A DNA stretch of 64,000 bases from Casuarina equisetifolia (GCA_028551475.1 CM052357.1:6619931-6683930); one strand, 5' to 3'; counted from the stretch's first letter, positions 49,601 through 61,371 are shown. The notes: a model not told the origin generated them from the sequence alone. Program-made: numbers and translations.

Positions 49601-52600
49601 TGGATGCCAGAGATCATTTTTAGTTTTGTATCACATCTTTTGGTATTTATAACAAATGATGTAAAAAAGCCTTATTGCTGTGCCATGAGAATATTTGATT
49701 ATGGGATTTTCTTTACATAGGATGGTAGCTTACAACTTAGTGATCTACAAAAAATATGTTACATTGATCATATGGTTTTGTGAAATTAATATATTCTTAT
49801 TCATGTGGAAATAGAAGTTGCATTCCACTTTAACTTATTCGGCTTTCTATGCAGCGATTCTGTAGCATAATCTAAAATAGTTTTGCTTTTGCTTATACAT
49901 TATCTAGCATTGCTACCAACGTGTTTATATGGGTAAGAAGGTATAAGTCATAATCTTGTGAATGGATAGTTCTTAGAATGGGCATAACCCATCAACTCAA
50001 GTGGGTCTAAAACTGGTCTGAGCTAAACTGAAAAACATTGACATTGATAATGCTCAAGTCTTCATCTTCATCTTGCTTTGATGGTAGTTCACCAGTCATG
50101 AATAACGTGCTACAAATGTTTTCCAACCAGAACTATGGGAAATGTTAAGAAAAGTATTTGTTTAGGGATAATTTCTCAGGTTTGCTTCTGTCATCATTAA
50201 TTGTTATGAAGCAGAATTGTTACCTGTGTAATAGTACAATATAATTGTTTTCAGATTGTTCTTGAGCTTGTTACTTAATGCCTGGGCTATCCAAATTTTT
50301 TTTGTTAGTATGTTAAACTTTTGAGTAATGGTGTGTTGTTTAGGCAGCAAAGATCTGCAATAATTTGGCAATGGCTGTTAGCATGCTTGGTGTCTCAGAA
50401 GCCCTTGCTCTTGGTCAGTCTTTAGGAATTTCTGCCAGCACTCTGACAAGAGTATTCAACTCTTCAAGTGCTCGCTGTTGGAGTAGGTATTTAATGCTTC
50501 TCTACTAGTATCTGTTGGTTAGATTGGATAGACTTCTTTGAGCAAGACTTCAATGGAAGCAGCAAAACCTTACGTCAATCTGAAGGTTGTTCTAAAACAC
50601 TATAGTAAAACCTTCAAAATTTTTTGTAGCTGTAGAATGAATAAACTTAGATGGTAGCTCTTCTTAAACTACAAACTAGGTTGCACAATAAAGTGATTAC
50701 AATAGTGTAAAAAATGCAAAATGAAAAAAGAAAAAAGAAAAAAGAAAGTTCCTTATGGATTTCCCTGCCAAAGTAGAAAATTTTAGAAACCATTTATGCC
50801 TAAAGTTGGACCATGTTTGGTAAATTGTGGTGAAGCATTTTGGAAACTCTTTTTTTTATTTATTTAAAAAGTGTTTTTGAAAACAGAAAATAGAAAAAAA
50901 AATTCAATGGTTTTTTTTGGGGCAAATTGTTGTATGTAGGAATCACATTTAAAAACTCATTTGACAGCAGAAAAGTATTTCTAAAACTTGTTTTCATTTA
51001 ATCCTAAGTATGATTTTCCAAATTATAAAGAAACAAATCAGAAAGTGTTTGAGAACTTTTCTGGGTGTTTGAAAACTAAAATTTGTTTTGGAAAATTTTG
51101 CCAAATATGTACTCAAAAGGGATGGACCACAATTGTATAGCAAGCACACATTATTGCGTTAAATAGAACAAATCAGAAATATGGCTTTGCTTAAAGCATG
51201 AGATACAAATATATCAAAAGTTATTTGAGAGATTTAAGATGCACGAAAAGTTGAAGTTGTCTTCCAATAATGAATATATCATGTACTGCCCTAAACCTGG
51301 CGTTTAACCTGAGTCAGTGGATATATTTACTGAGGACAATACGAATGACAGTGACAGCTACAATCCAGTTCCTGGGGTGATGGAGGAAACACCATCTTCA
51401 AGGAATTATGAGGGTGGATTTGCATCTAAGCTTATGGTAAGTGATTTGTGGCTGTTGCTTTTAAAATTATGTTTTTGTGAAGATCAAAGTACTAAACATT
51501 GTTATGGGCATTAAGAACAAGAATAATGGAGAGTTCATAAGAGACAATTGAGCTGCTTACGGCAATGCTGGCCCACCTGGATGGAGACCTTTTTTGTTCA
51601 CTGCACCAAGATACAGCTATTTGTTTACAATGAACATAGCAATTATAACCATTCTTGTGATATGGCTTATCGAAGTCTTTGACAAGCCTTGTTAGTGCAT
51701 CTTTGTTTACATTGACATTTGAGGTATATCAGCTATTTCCTCCTTCAAAGTGACATTACGATCACCCCTTCCCCTAAAGGGAGGATGGAAGTTATATTTC
51801 TCTACGGTAGCTTTAATTTCATATTTTATTGCTGCAATAAGTTATAAGTTTCAATTGGTCAAGGTGTGAAGTACGCTGACAAAGTGCAGCATTTGTTAAT
51901 TTGCATTCTTTTGGATTAATCTTGGTTATCATGCCATGAAATATTATCAAAACAAGTCCGAAAAATGGCCAGTGTACTTAGTACGAGTAGTTGAGTTTTG
52001 ATTTTATTCTTTGCGTTGCAGGCTAAAGACCTCAATCTCGCTACATCATCAGCCAGAGACGTTGGTCAAAAATGCCCGTTGACATCTCAGGCCCTGGAGA
52101 TGTAAGTTCTTTTGCCTTTTTCTTCCTATTTTCTAGGCCATATGATAGTAGTATCGCATGTCATTCAGTTTTTCTCTTCTGTTCTTTTGTTTTCTAATTT
52201 GAGTAATTGAGTATTCAATTTTCTTGTTCTGTTCTATGGTTTGAGAGGTCATTTCTCAAATTTCAACTTTATAAAGGAAATTTAAACTAACCTTATAGTT
52301 TAAATTTACAAAAGATGAATCCTACAGTTGCTTGAAATGGGGAAGATAGATGAATGTATATATTATTTACATATTATTAACATATTAGTATGTATTATAA
52401 TTTGTGTTGACTAATTCTTATAATTAAGTTCAATTGTGGGGTATTGATTGTCTAAACTTTTAGCAGAAGAAGTCTCAAGCTTGGGATAAAGGAGAATTTC
52501 TAACTTTGATGGCCTATCTAAAACTTAAAGTAAAATTTTAGTGGTGAATATGCCACAATGTAGACCATTAGTTGGAATAATAACTTTTCTTTTTCCCCTT

Positions 52601-54607
52601 TCCTTTACCTTTTTACTTTCTTTGTAAGTTAAGAAAGGAAAATAAATGCATTTACTATGTAATTTGGTAGATTATATTGTTTGTGGCCTAACAAGAAAAG
52701 TATGACAATAAGGGGAAAAAAACACAAAATATGAAGGTCATTTATATTTATGTTTAAGATAATGTAATCACGTATGTTTCAAATTTTAAATATGTTCTTT
52801 AACATTCAAGAATGATTAGGGATTTTAAGTTTTTAGGATGTAAGAACAAATAAGGAATGAAAATAGTTATATGAGATGAAATACATATGGAGCTTGTAGG
52901 TCCTACTTGAGATATGCAGGAGACATTTCCATCTCTTACATTAGTATTTTGGAATATAAAAGTTTGTATCTGCTTCGAGCCAAAATTTTGTTGAACCATA
53001 TCATCCTACCATTAAAGTTTATGCGGTGAGCAGCAATTCAATTGATAGAAAAACTAACAACCCCTCTCCTTTGGTTTTGATCATTTTGCAAGGCCAAAAA
53101 AGTATCGACATCAGAAGAAATTAAGTTGAAATCAAAGTGTTTAAATATATCCAAAGATAGTGATTAAATGACTCCTGATGTATGTTTGTATTAAGAAATT
53201 TGGAGAATCCTGGTTTCACTTAATGAGGTTCATCTTTATGTATTTATTTATTTTTTAAAATCTCTAATTCCTTATTTCCTCATCCACAAAGTTGATATTG
53301 TTTGTAGTAAAAAATTATAATTTTGTAATAGATTCTTAATTGTGAGGGTCGTGGTTATTTAGTGGTTGAGTTTTGTTGGTACTTGTGACAATGCTGAGTT
53401 GTTGATATGATCTCGTTAGCCTAAATTCAAGTTTCAGGCTGCATTGGTGTCTCGACAAGCTAATGTCAAACTTTCATGAAGATATGTTCAAAAATTTTGG
53501 CTTTCAACACTCGTAAATCCAAACCTTAATGGTGGCTATTTGAAGTCAATGTTTGATATGGAAAGTGTTTAGTGAAATTGTACATTTTGCTAGTACCTTC
53601 CTACTATAGGTTAATGTGGGAGTCCAATGTTAGCTCCATTTTTGGTTGAGTAATGACTTTTATGGACTTCCAATTATGTGTGTCAAGTAGTAAAGACACT
53701 TTAATAATGAGTTCGGATCTAGGGTTGGTGCCTAGCCCTTGGACAAGTAACTTGAGGAGATGTGGTGGAAGAGTCATATGTGAAAGGAGAGATTTATTTG
53801 ATTATTCATGCATGAGTGGGAGATTGGTTAAGTGGTTATGTTTTACGTTAGTTACTAATGATAAGTCTAGCTAGTTGGTATTACCTTATTAGATAAGAAT
53901 TCAGAGACTTAAATTTTTGGTTTATGAACTAGTCTTTGAATGTGTTGTGTGGAGTCCTTGCCAAGAAAATTCCAATTTATTAATGCTAAAACCCTCGTAA
54001 ATCCAAAACCCAATCATTCTATATTTTCCCTCTCAAAGATTAGTTTGTGATTCATGCCTCATTAATTTTTATCTTTCAAATAAGCTTGCTTTATAATTTA
54101 TTCAAACTTCGTTTCTTTCTTTTTATTAGTAATGACTATACTTCTCATACTTGAAAGATGAAATTGAGCAAACTTGTTTGTGACTAGTTTCATCATTAGC
54201 ATTCTAATCATAGGATTGTTATTCAAGACATGCATTTCTAGTTGCATATCTAAGTTTTGGCAATAATTCAAGGGGTTCTATATTGTTTATGTTACAGGTT
54301 ATAGCTCCTAAAATTTTGATTTAGGTTTGTATTATCAATTTGAAGTTCAAAATGAATTTACTAGAAGAATATGTCATTGTACATTAGTTTTGCAACCTAT
54401 GAATTTAGATGGAAATCAAGAAATTATGCAACAAGAACAAGATGGAAAAGCTCAAAATTACTAATGCAACATGATAAGATGAGGGATTGTAATACTCATT
54501 AACCAATTCTTTTGTGCAGATATACAAAGCTTTGCAACGATGGGCATGAAACCAAGGACTTCTCCAGTGTTTTTCGTCATTATTACTTTGGAGAAGATGA
54601 GCGTTAG
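43611..54607 (+). CDS. HIBADH: 3-hydroxyisobutyrate dehydrogenase, mitochondrial
   Basis: Oxidises 3-hydroxyisobutyrate with NAD+ in valine breakdown. Ten exons read in phase: 43,611-43,724, 44,389-44,477, 44,754-44,868, 46,727-46,877, 47,947-48,029, 49,092-49,187, 50,344-50,486, 51,352-51,436, 52,022-52,101 and 54,520-54,607. They give 347 residues, the length of Arabidopsis At4g20930. Residues 1-38 are a mitochondrial-type presequence (basic, Ser-rich). The Rossmann motif [12 protein letters not shown] is at about 41-52, the substrate loop DAPVSGG at 166-172, and the catalytic lysine K219 in GNGSAAKICNN. The [15 protein letters not shown] helix follows and the C-terminus is [11 protein letters not shown]. 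The last intron is 2.4 kb, and the last exon lies at the start of a DNA block that is repeated at 59,200. Intron 7 carries a MITE-like insertion. Confidence 0.95.
50803..51118. mobile_element. MITE-like insertion in HIBADH intron 7
   Basis: The left end CCATGTTTGGTAAA and right end TTGCCAAATATGTAC are imperfect inverted copies. The interior is also loosely inverted, with a GTTTTTGAAAACAGAAAA type stretch on one side and TTTCTGGGTGTTTGAAAACT on the other. Short length, no coding capacity and the GTTTGGTAAA-type ends fit a non-autonomous DNA element (hAT-like ends). Target duplication not resolved. Confidence 0.45.
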
Positions 54608-56460
54608 CTTAATATCTTTTATGTTTGTATGCGTAATAATATAATACATAGATGCACCTAACATGAACAAAGAGGTCAATAAACTTGTTCTTCTTAAAGC
54701 AAATAATAGCTTCAGTCCCATGAATGTAAAATAATTTTAGAGATAATATATAGTCAAAACATATCTTAGGAAAATGGGTTATGTTCTAAAATGATGTATT
54801 GATTGCTCAAGCTGATGGGAAATAATTAACTAAATATTTATTAATTTAATGAAAGAATTAGTGAAGAATTTGATCTTAAGTGTGGAGTACAATTGGATGG
54901 AACATACATAATGACTCGTTGTGCATGACAGTCATAATGCTTCTTGGAAGATTTAAAAGATGAGGTTTTCATCTCTCTTGTGCATAATTTGAAGGCTCTC
55001 GAAGTTTCATGGGATTGAATAAATTAAATGGTTTAGGTTGTTTTGGATAGGGAAATTTCACTTCCTATGACTACTTTGCTAAATCTCCCAAGATGAGCAT
55101 TTGACTACACCTTAATTTTGTTAAAAATAAGGGATGAGACCAATACTCTTCCTATAATCCTTCTTTTTTTTTTTTTCTAATTTTTCTTGTTTTGTATACA
55201 TCACTTTATAATTATTTCTCTATCTTTTCTTTGTTCAGTGTATTATGCTATTTTTAGTATATATATTAAATATCTTTCCTTATCTTTCTCATTTTCCTTT
55301 TAGGAGTGGTGAAACAACCCTTTCTAGAAACTAATGGACAGCCGAAAATGATAACTAAAAATTTTCTTGGATGATTGGATGCTTTATAGAACATTTGCAA
55401 TCTGAAATTCAATTGGGTTTGTAATTTTTTGGCAAATTGTTCTAAAGTTGCTCAGGTTTACTTTAACCCAGGGAGTACATCACTAGCATGTTTGCGTTCT
55501 TTTGTAATAAAGTGTCAACAAATATTTATGTACTTTATTTTCAAGGACGATGATTCTTTGACTTGTAGTTAATCTTGTGATATTTAAGGTTCTTGATTAT
55601 TGTTGAAGCGGCAGATAATTGATTAAAAAATTAAGCAACATTCTTATAACATTTGATGGAATAACAGGTGAACAACTACTTTCTTTCTAGTTGGTTGTCT
55701 TGTTCCATTGCTAACAATTGATAAGTCAACATATTGTTATGGATATAAAATTCATCTAAAAACACTAGGTGATGGGCATATATGTACAAATGTGATAATT
55801 ATGATGAATGCATAATTAAAATAAATTATCCTTTTTTGTTGGCAAGAAAATGAATCATACATAGTAAAGTTCTTCTATTTGTCCTAAAAACTTTATCTTC
55901 CTCTTCCTCCTATTCTTCTTCCTCTTCTTCCTCTTCTTCTACCATCTTCTTCTTTTTCTTCAAATTTGTTTGAAAGAATACATAAAGGATGACTTGTAAA
56001 ATCACATTCTATGCAATGATAAAATCAATAATTTGGATATCTTTTTTTTCACAAATTAAACAATAATACTCTCCGAACTCATCTTCAGGTCCATAGGTAA
56101 GTTTTAGAGGATGTTCATCAAAACTATGTCTAGCTTTGAGTGGGTAAGTTGCACATCCATAACACAAGTGAAACTCACAAGTAGTGCATCTGAAAGTGTA
56201 CTTATATTCAACACCACAAGCACTGCATCGTCTGTGGCGTCTCTCATTACGAAGGAGATAGTGTAGGTGGCCTTCATGTTTCAGGACTTCTGGAAGTAAA
56301 GCACAATGAATATCGTACCTCGTTCTCGCAAAATGCGTACTGTAAAAGAAACTAGATCGAGTTCGCCGGCAAGCATCACAATGGAAAGTCTCATGTGAGG
56401 AAGGCGACATCTCGAGGGTGAGTGGCTCTTGATGAAAATGTGGTTGCAAAATCTGTCTGG
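54466..56460. repeat. Tandem duplication, unit 1
   Basis: Matches 59,200-61,205, about 4.75 kb away in the same orientation. It starts at GCAACATGATAAGATG, 54 bp before the last HIBADH exon, and runs through that exon, its 3' flank and most of a minus-strand DC1 copy. Identity by eye is about nine in ten. Confidence 0.85.
54608..55980. other. HIBADH 3' flank, gene-free
   Basis: AT-rich sequence entirely within duplication unit 1. The first 200-300 bp are probably the HIBADH 3' untranslated region. A TTC-rich microsatellite-like stretch lies near 55,910-55,960. No gene. Confidence 0.5.
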
Positions 56461-56790
56461 GTAATTGTGCACATCTTTCATGAAGGGAGAAGCTACATTC
56501 CTCGCAACCATAAAACGGAGGGAAGATTATTTGATTCATACATCCCACACAGCGCTGGTCATCACTGGGCTGTTCATTGCAGAGGATTAAGCTGTGTGCT
56601 GGATGACTCGATATCAAATAGACTGTAAACAACTTAAAAAATCAATCACCAAGGCATTTGCAATTACTAAATTTGGGAGATATCCATGAGGTGAGTTAAA
56701 TTATATCATTCATAGTTGAATAATCAAATAAAAGTATCAATTCATCCACCTAAATTTAAAAATACATACCTCCAAATACTTAGTAGTCAT
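56009..56790 (-). CDS. Short DC1 zinc-finger protein, possibly still expressible
   Basis: Exon 2 is 56,632 down to 56,009 and exon 1 is probably 56,790 down to 56,770 (ATG, seven codons, GTATG donor). With the acceptor TTTTTTAAG before 56,632 they join in phase and give about 214 residues. The motifs are SHPAHSLILCNEQ, CVGCMNQIIFPPFYGCEECSF split by HERC, CDACRRTRSSFFYS, LKHEGHLHYLL, CSACGVEYKYTFRC with LCYGC, and EDEFGEYYCLICEKK. The N-terminal zinc motifs of the complete family plan are absent: sequence matching the 5' intron of the copy at 63,251-63,542 abuts the C-terminal half. The frame then slips in an A run near 56,042 and ends early. The parental frame meets TGA where the conserved Trp of WFYHC should be. 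So this is either a reshaped small gene or a decaying one. Confidence 0.6.
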
Positions 56791-59199
56791 TATCGTCTCT
56801 TCTTGAAGAAAGAATCAAAATGACTGAAAAACTTAAGAGAAAAGAAAAGTAGATGTTACATAAAATTAAATCTAACAACAAGTATTGCAAAGGATTTTAA
56901 CAAACACTTTCGAAGTGCATGTTTTATGTTAGTGCAAATAATAACAATGAAAAATGATAAAATAGGAAGGGATATGAAAAAAAAAATAAAAAAGAATGAC
57001 AAGGAATTACTATAGAACTTTGGATTAATTCAATCACTAGTTAAATGAATGACAATTGAATAATTACAAAAACATGTTGCTTTTTATTCAAAAGAACAAA
57101 TAAATTCATCATACCTATTGGCTTCAAAGAAGATGAAATTTGTACTCTCTTGCCAAAGGAAACCAAAATTAACAATGCTTTCAAAGTTATGCCAAGGATA
57201 GTTTATAAAGAAACCTATTATTCTATTCTTTTTTTTTTTACCTACCCTTTTCCGGTATTCTTTTTCTTATTCTTTGCTTTCCTTTTAGTACTTGATGTTT
57301 TGTTCCTTCATTTTGTCTTTTTCTTTGTTCTAGTATCTTTTCTTTTCTTTTCATGATTCTCTATTTTCTTTTTTGTATGTCTTTATTATATTAGTTTATC
57401 TTTATTTTTACCTTCAATACTAAAAAAAAAAAAAAAGTTCTAGGAATTTTTCTTTTCACAACACTATATATCAAGAAATATACAATGAAAAATTAATTAC
57501 GTTTCTACAATCTTTTTTCCACTAAACATAATAAAGATAGTAAAATAATAGCTTAATATGTCATGAATTGATGTTTTATAAGAAAAATATTTTCTAAAAA
57601 GAAAACCGAATAATTTTCTCAAAAATATCTTTTCCATTTGGTTTGCATTCAAATGAGAAATCATTAAAAACCCAATTTTAAAATAAAACTTATTTAGATT
57701 TCTCAACTTTTCTTTATACATGATGAACTAACTATAGCTAAACTATCTAACTTCATAAAAATCATATTGGTATCACATATTTTTCAACATAATTTATTTG
57801 ATAATTTATATTTCCCTTTCATACACACTTCTTTACTATCTTACTTATCCTTTTCTTCACTTGCACTCATTCTTTTCCTTCTTTTCTTTCCCTAATTTTT
57901 CTTGTTCAATACACATTCTCTTACTTTATTTTTCCTTCACTTCTACACATTCTTTTGCTTTTGTTTTTCTTCTTTTTCTTGTTTTATACAAATTCCTTTA
58001 TTCTTTATGTTTTTCCTTTTTGTTTTCACTTCTTTTGCTAGTTTAGGCTACGTTTACAAGTGTTTCCTCTTAACATCTACGTGGCTTGAAAGGGACTGAA
58101 GAGGACCAACTCTACTCATATTGCACACACAAACAAAAGTAAAACTACTAAAAGGCAGCTAGATACTCATTACAACACTCCATTGCTCAAGGCTGAACAT
58201 AAAAGTTTAAGTAGTCAAATGTTAATAGATAATCAAGGATTAATCAACACATAAGTTTATAGGCATATCATGGGTGCACAATTTACATTGCAATTAATAT
58301 TCTATTTTCACACTTGTTTCTCTACTTTGTTCCTTTATCTTTTCCTTCACTTTCCAACATTAGTTTTTGTTTTTGTTTTTCTAGTTCTATAATTTTTTTG
58401 AAAGTTTAGGTTATGTCATACAATATACCTTTTAGCAAATATTTGCAAGTGGAAACTAACTTTTTATTCTTTACTTAACATTTCATAAATAACCTTAACA
58501 ATAATTTGAACATTTATTTCATGCTAACAGTTAATAGTATTTTCAAATTAAATTAAATAACTAATAATTTGATAAAAATAATATTACTAAAAGAATCAAA
58601 AACTAATTTCTTAATGTTTTTAAAAATATTGCTTTATCTTTTTCGTCACTTTCACACATTCTTTTTTCTTTTTTTTTTTTTCTTTTTTTTTTCTTCTCTT
58701 TCTTGTTTTATACACATTCCTTCATTTTCTTACCTTGCTTTTTTTTTTTTTTTTCTGTCTCCACTTTTCATGAAACCCATGATAAAATATGAAATTTGAA
58801 AAAGGAGATCCGCATAAATCACTTTATAAAAAACATAACATATCTCGCAGTTTGACCAAAAGTATTTCTCAGTTCAACAATCATAAGTGATGGAAAGATA
58901 ATAATTTGGGTTCAAAACTAATACGCTCAAACTCATGTTGTGAGTGACTACTTTTTTTCTTTAGCTACATGTTTAGAGCAATAATTAATGCTTTTGTTTC
59001 ACCTATAGGTTGGCAAAAAATATCACATAGATGTGCAATATTTCTAAAAGCATATGCATATTCAATCAAACTTAGTAATTTAGTGCAGCTTACTCAACTT
59101 TAATTTCACATATCTATCCATCTAACAAGAAGTTCAATAAAATGGGGTAGAATATGCTTAAATTCTCAAACCTAAGCTTGAAAAGCAAAACATAGTTTT
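56791..59199. other. Intergenic, with pyrimidine-rich tracts upstream of a DC1 copy
   Basis: Long stretches of C and T on the + strand (57,220-57,410, 57,800-58,040, 58,310-58,400 and 58,620-58,770) contain a recurring phrase of the form CTTGTTTTATACACATTCCTT. On the minus strand, which is the DC1 coding strand here, they are purine-rich. They resemble the purine tracts at 7,830-8,040 and 12,650-12,830 of the left arm. Open frames in them are low-complexity Phe/Leu/Ser and not genes. Confidence 0.5.
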
Positions 59200-59252
59200 G
59201 CAACATGATAAGATGAAGGATCGTAATACTCATTAACTAGTTCTTAGTGCCG

Positions 59253-59340
59253 ATATACAAAGCTTTGCGACAACGGTCATGAAGCCAAGGGCTTCTCCAG
59301 TGTTTTCCGTCATTATTATTTTGGGGAAGATGAGCGTTAG
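59253..59340 (+). pseudogene. Copied last exon of HIBADH
   Basis: 88 bp, the same length as the true exon at 54,520-54,607. It keeps an open frame ending in [15 protein letters not shown] and TAG. Most changes are silent or mild (KLCDNGHEAKGF against [12 protein letters not shown]). The splice acceptor is lost: GTGCCG stands where the real exon has GTGCAG. It is cut off from the rest of the gene and is almost certainly not used. Confidence 0.85.
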
Positions 59341-60689
59341 CTTAATTTCTTTTATGTTTGTATGCATAATAATTTAATACATTGATGTGCCTAACATGAA
59401 CAAGGAGTTCAATAAACTTCTTATTCTTCTTAAAGCAAATAATAGCTCAAGTCCCATGAATGTAAAATAATTTTAGAGATAATATATAGTCAAAACATAT
59501 AAGAGAAAAATGGGTCATTTTCTAAAATCATGTATTGATACAGATGCTCAAGTTGATGGGAAGTAATCAACTAGATATTTATTAATTAAATGGAAAAATT
59601 AGTGAAGAGTTTGATTTCAAGTGTGGCGTACAATTGGATCAAACATAGATAATGACTATCATTATGCATAACAGTTGTAATGCTTCTTGGAAGATATAAA
59701 GGATAAGGTTTTCATCTCTCTTTTGCATAATTTGAAGACTTGAGAATTTTCATGAGTTTGAATAAATTAAATGGTTTAGGTTGTTTTGGATGGGGAAATT
59801 CCACTTCTTATGACCACTTTGCTAAATCTCCCAAGATGAGCATTTGACCATGCCTTAATTTTGTTAAAAATAAGGGAGGAGACCTATACTCTTCCTATGA
59901 TCCTTCTTTTTCTTCCTTTTCTTGTTTTGTGCACATCACTTTATAATTATTTCTCTATCTTTTCTTTGTTTAGTGCACTATGTTATTTTTAGTATATAAA
60001 TTAAATAATGTTTCCTTATCGTTCTTCTTTCCCTTTTAGGAGCGGTGAAACAGCCCTTTCTAGAAACTAATGGATGGTCGAAAATGGTAACTAAAAATTT
60101 TCTTAGATAATCGGATACTCTATAGAACATCTCCGATCTGAAATTCAATTGGGTTTGTAACTTTTTTGCTAATTGTCCTAAGCTGCTCAGGTTTACTCTA
60201 ACCTAGGGAATACGTCTCTAGCATGAATGCTGTATGTTCACGCAGTAAAAAAGGCAGACAATGCCTGCGTGCTTAGGTAATAAATTGTCAATAAATATTC
60301 ATGTACTTTATTTTCAAGGACGATAATTCTTTGACTTTCAGTTAATCTTGTGATATTCAAGGATCTTGATTATTGTTAAAGAGGCAGATAATTGATTCAA
60401 AAATTAAGCAATATTTTTATAACATTTGATGGAATAACAAGTCAACAACCACTTTCTTTCTAGTTGGGATGTCTTGTTCCATTTCTAACTATTGATAAGT
60501 CAACATATTGTTATGGATATAAAATTCATCTAAAAACACCATGTTGTTGGACATATATTTACCAATGTGATAATTATGATGAATGCACAATTAAAATAAA
60601 ATCTCCCTTTTTTTTTTTTTCAAAAAAATGAATCATACATTGTAAAGTTCTTCTATGTTAACTAGACTTCGCGTTACATTTTTCATTGG
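59341..60689. other. Gene-free part of duplication unit 2
   Basis: AT-rich, parallel to 54,608-55,980. It contains a 40-50-bp insert near 60,228-60,275 with CACGCAG and CTGCGTG arms that unit 1 lacks. No gene. Confidence 0.5.
60228..60275. repeat. Small hairpin-forming insert
   Basis: Present in unit 2 only. TTCACGCAG and CTGCGTGC form a 7-8-bp stem around a loop of about 19 nt. Such a short palindromic insert at one copy of a duplication could be a transposon footprint or filler DNA from break repair. Confidence 0.45.
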
Positions 60690-61205
60690 GGACCTTGTAT
60701 AATGAATTCTTTTTGAAAGAATGCATTGGGGATGACCTACAAAATTACATTCTATACAATAATAAAACTAATAATTTGGATATCTTTTTTCCTCTCAAAT
60801 AAGGCAATAATACTCTTCAAAATCATCTTCATGTCCATAGGTAAGTTTTAGAAGATGTTCATCAAATCTATGTCTAGCTTTGAGTGGATAAGTTGCACAT
60901 CCATAGCACAAGTGAAACTCGCAGGTAGTGCATCTGAAAGTGTACTCATATTCAACATCACAAGCATTGCATCGGACGTCACGTCTCTCATTACGGAGAA
61001 GATAATGTCGGTGACCTTCATGTTTCAGGACTTCTGGAAGTAAAGCACAATCACTATCGTAGAAGCGCCGCAACCCCTCCTCTCTGTAATGGAAACCGGG
61101 GCGCCGCCCTACCTCGCAAGCAACACAAGTGAAAATCTGATGAAAGACAGGCGACACGAGGGTGAGTGGCTCTTGATGAAAAAGTGGTTACAAAATCTGT
61201 TCTGG
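60690..61205 (-). pseudogene. DC1 zinc-finger pseudogene, C-terminal part
   Basis: The readable part (61,157 down to 60,795) gives CVACEVGRRPGFHY, DCALLPEVLKHEGHRHYLL, CNACDVEYEYTFRC with CEFHLCYGC, and EDDFEEYYCLI, and then a stop. In the same frame the sequence continues with EEKRYPNY, a TAG at the conserved Trp position, then FYYCIECNF. An upstream stop (TAA for a Gln codon) lies near 61,189. The N-terminal half is missing because the duplicated block ends here. Clearly a dead copy. Confidence 0.8.
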
Positions 61206-61263
61206 GGGTGGTGTGGAAAGAAGAAGAAAAGATGAAGGGAAGAGAAGAAAACGAGCAGCATAT

Positions 61264-61371
61264 TCAATCGAAGTGTACACATTCATAACCATATAAGAGG
61301 ATATCTGGAGAAGTATCTACCTTTACAGCAGCCTCACTACCAAGTTCCTTTAGATCCTCAAATTTCATTAC
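61264..61371 (-). other. Unidentified exon-like piece between DC1 copies
   Basis: On the minus strand GATGTTTAG is followed by an open frame of 35 codons beginning VMKFEDLKELGSEAAVK and ending LYGYECVHFD before TGA. A GTAGAT donor-like site follows the first 17 codons, so a 51-bp internal exon is possible. It does not match the DC1 plan. It may be part of another gene caught between duplication breakpoints. Confidence 0.35.

Larger units (their letters stand above)
59200..61205. repeat. Tandem duplication, unit 2
   Basis: Copy of 54,466-56,460. It carries a copy of the last HIBADH exon, the same 3' flank with a small extra insert near 60,228-60,275, and a DC1 remnant. The match ends within the DC1 sequence near 61,200 (after ACAAAATCTGTT), where unrelated DNA begins. 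Confidence 0.85.

Noticed and set aside
51305-51316. Earlier acceptor GAGTCAG for HIBADH exon 8
   Set aside because: Splicing there puts a stop in frame within five codons; the acceptor at 51,350-51,351 restores the conserved [10 protein letters not shown] sequence.
53640-53880. 73-codon open stretch in HIBADH intron 9
   Set aside because: No recognisable family, no splice sites in phase with the gene.
57150-58800. Open frames rich in Phe, Leu and Ser
   Set aside because: They are translations of pyrimidine tracts, low in complexity, without domains or splice context.
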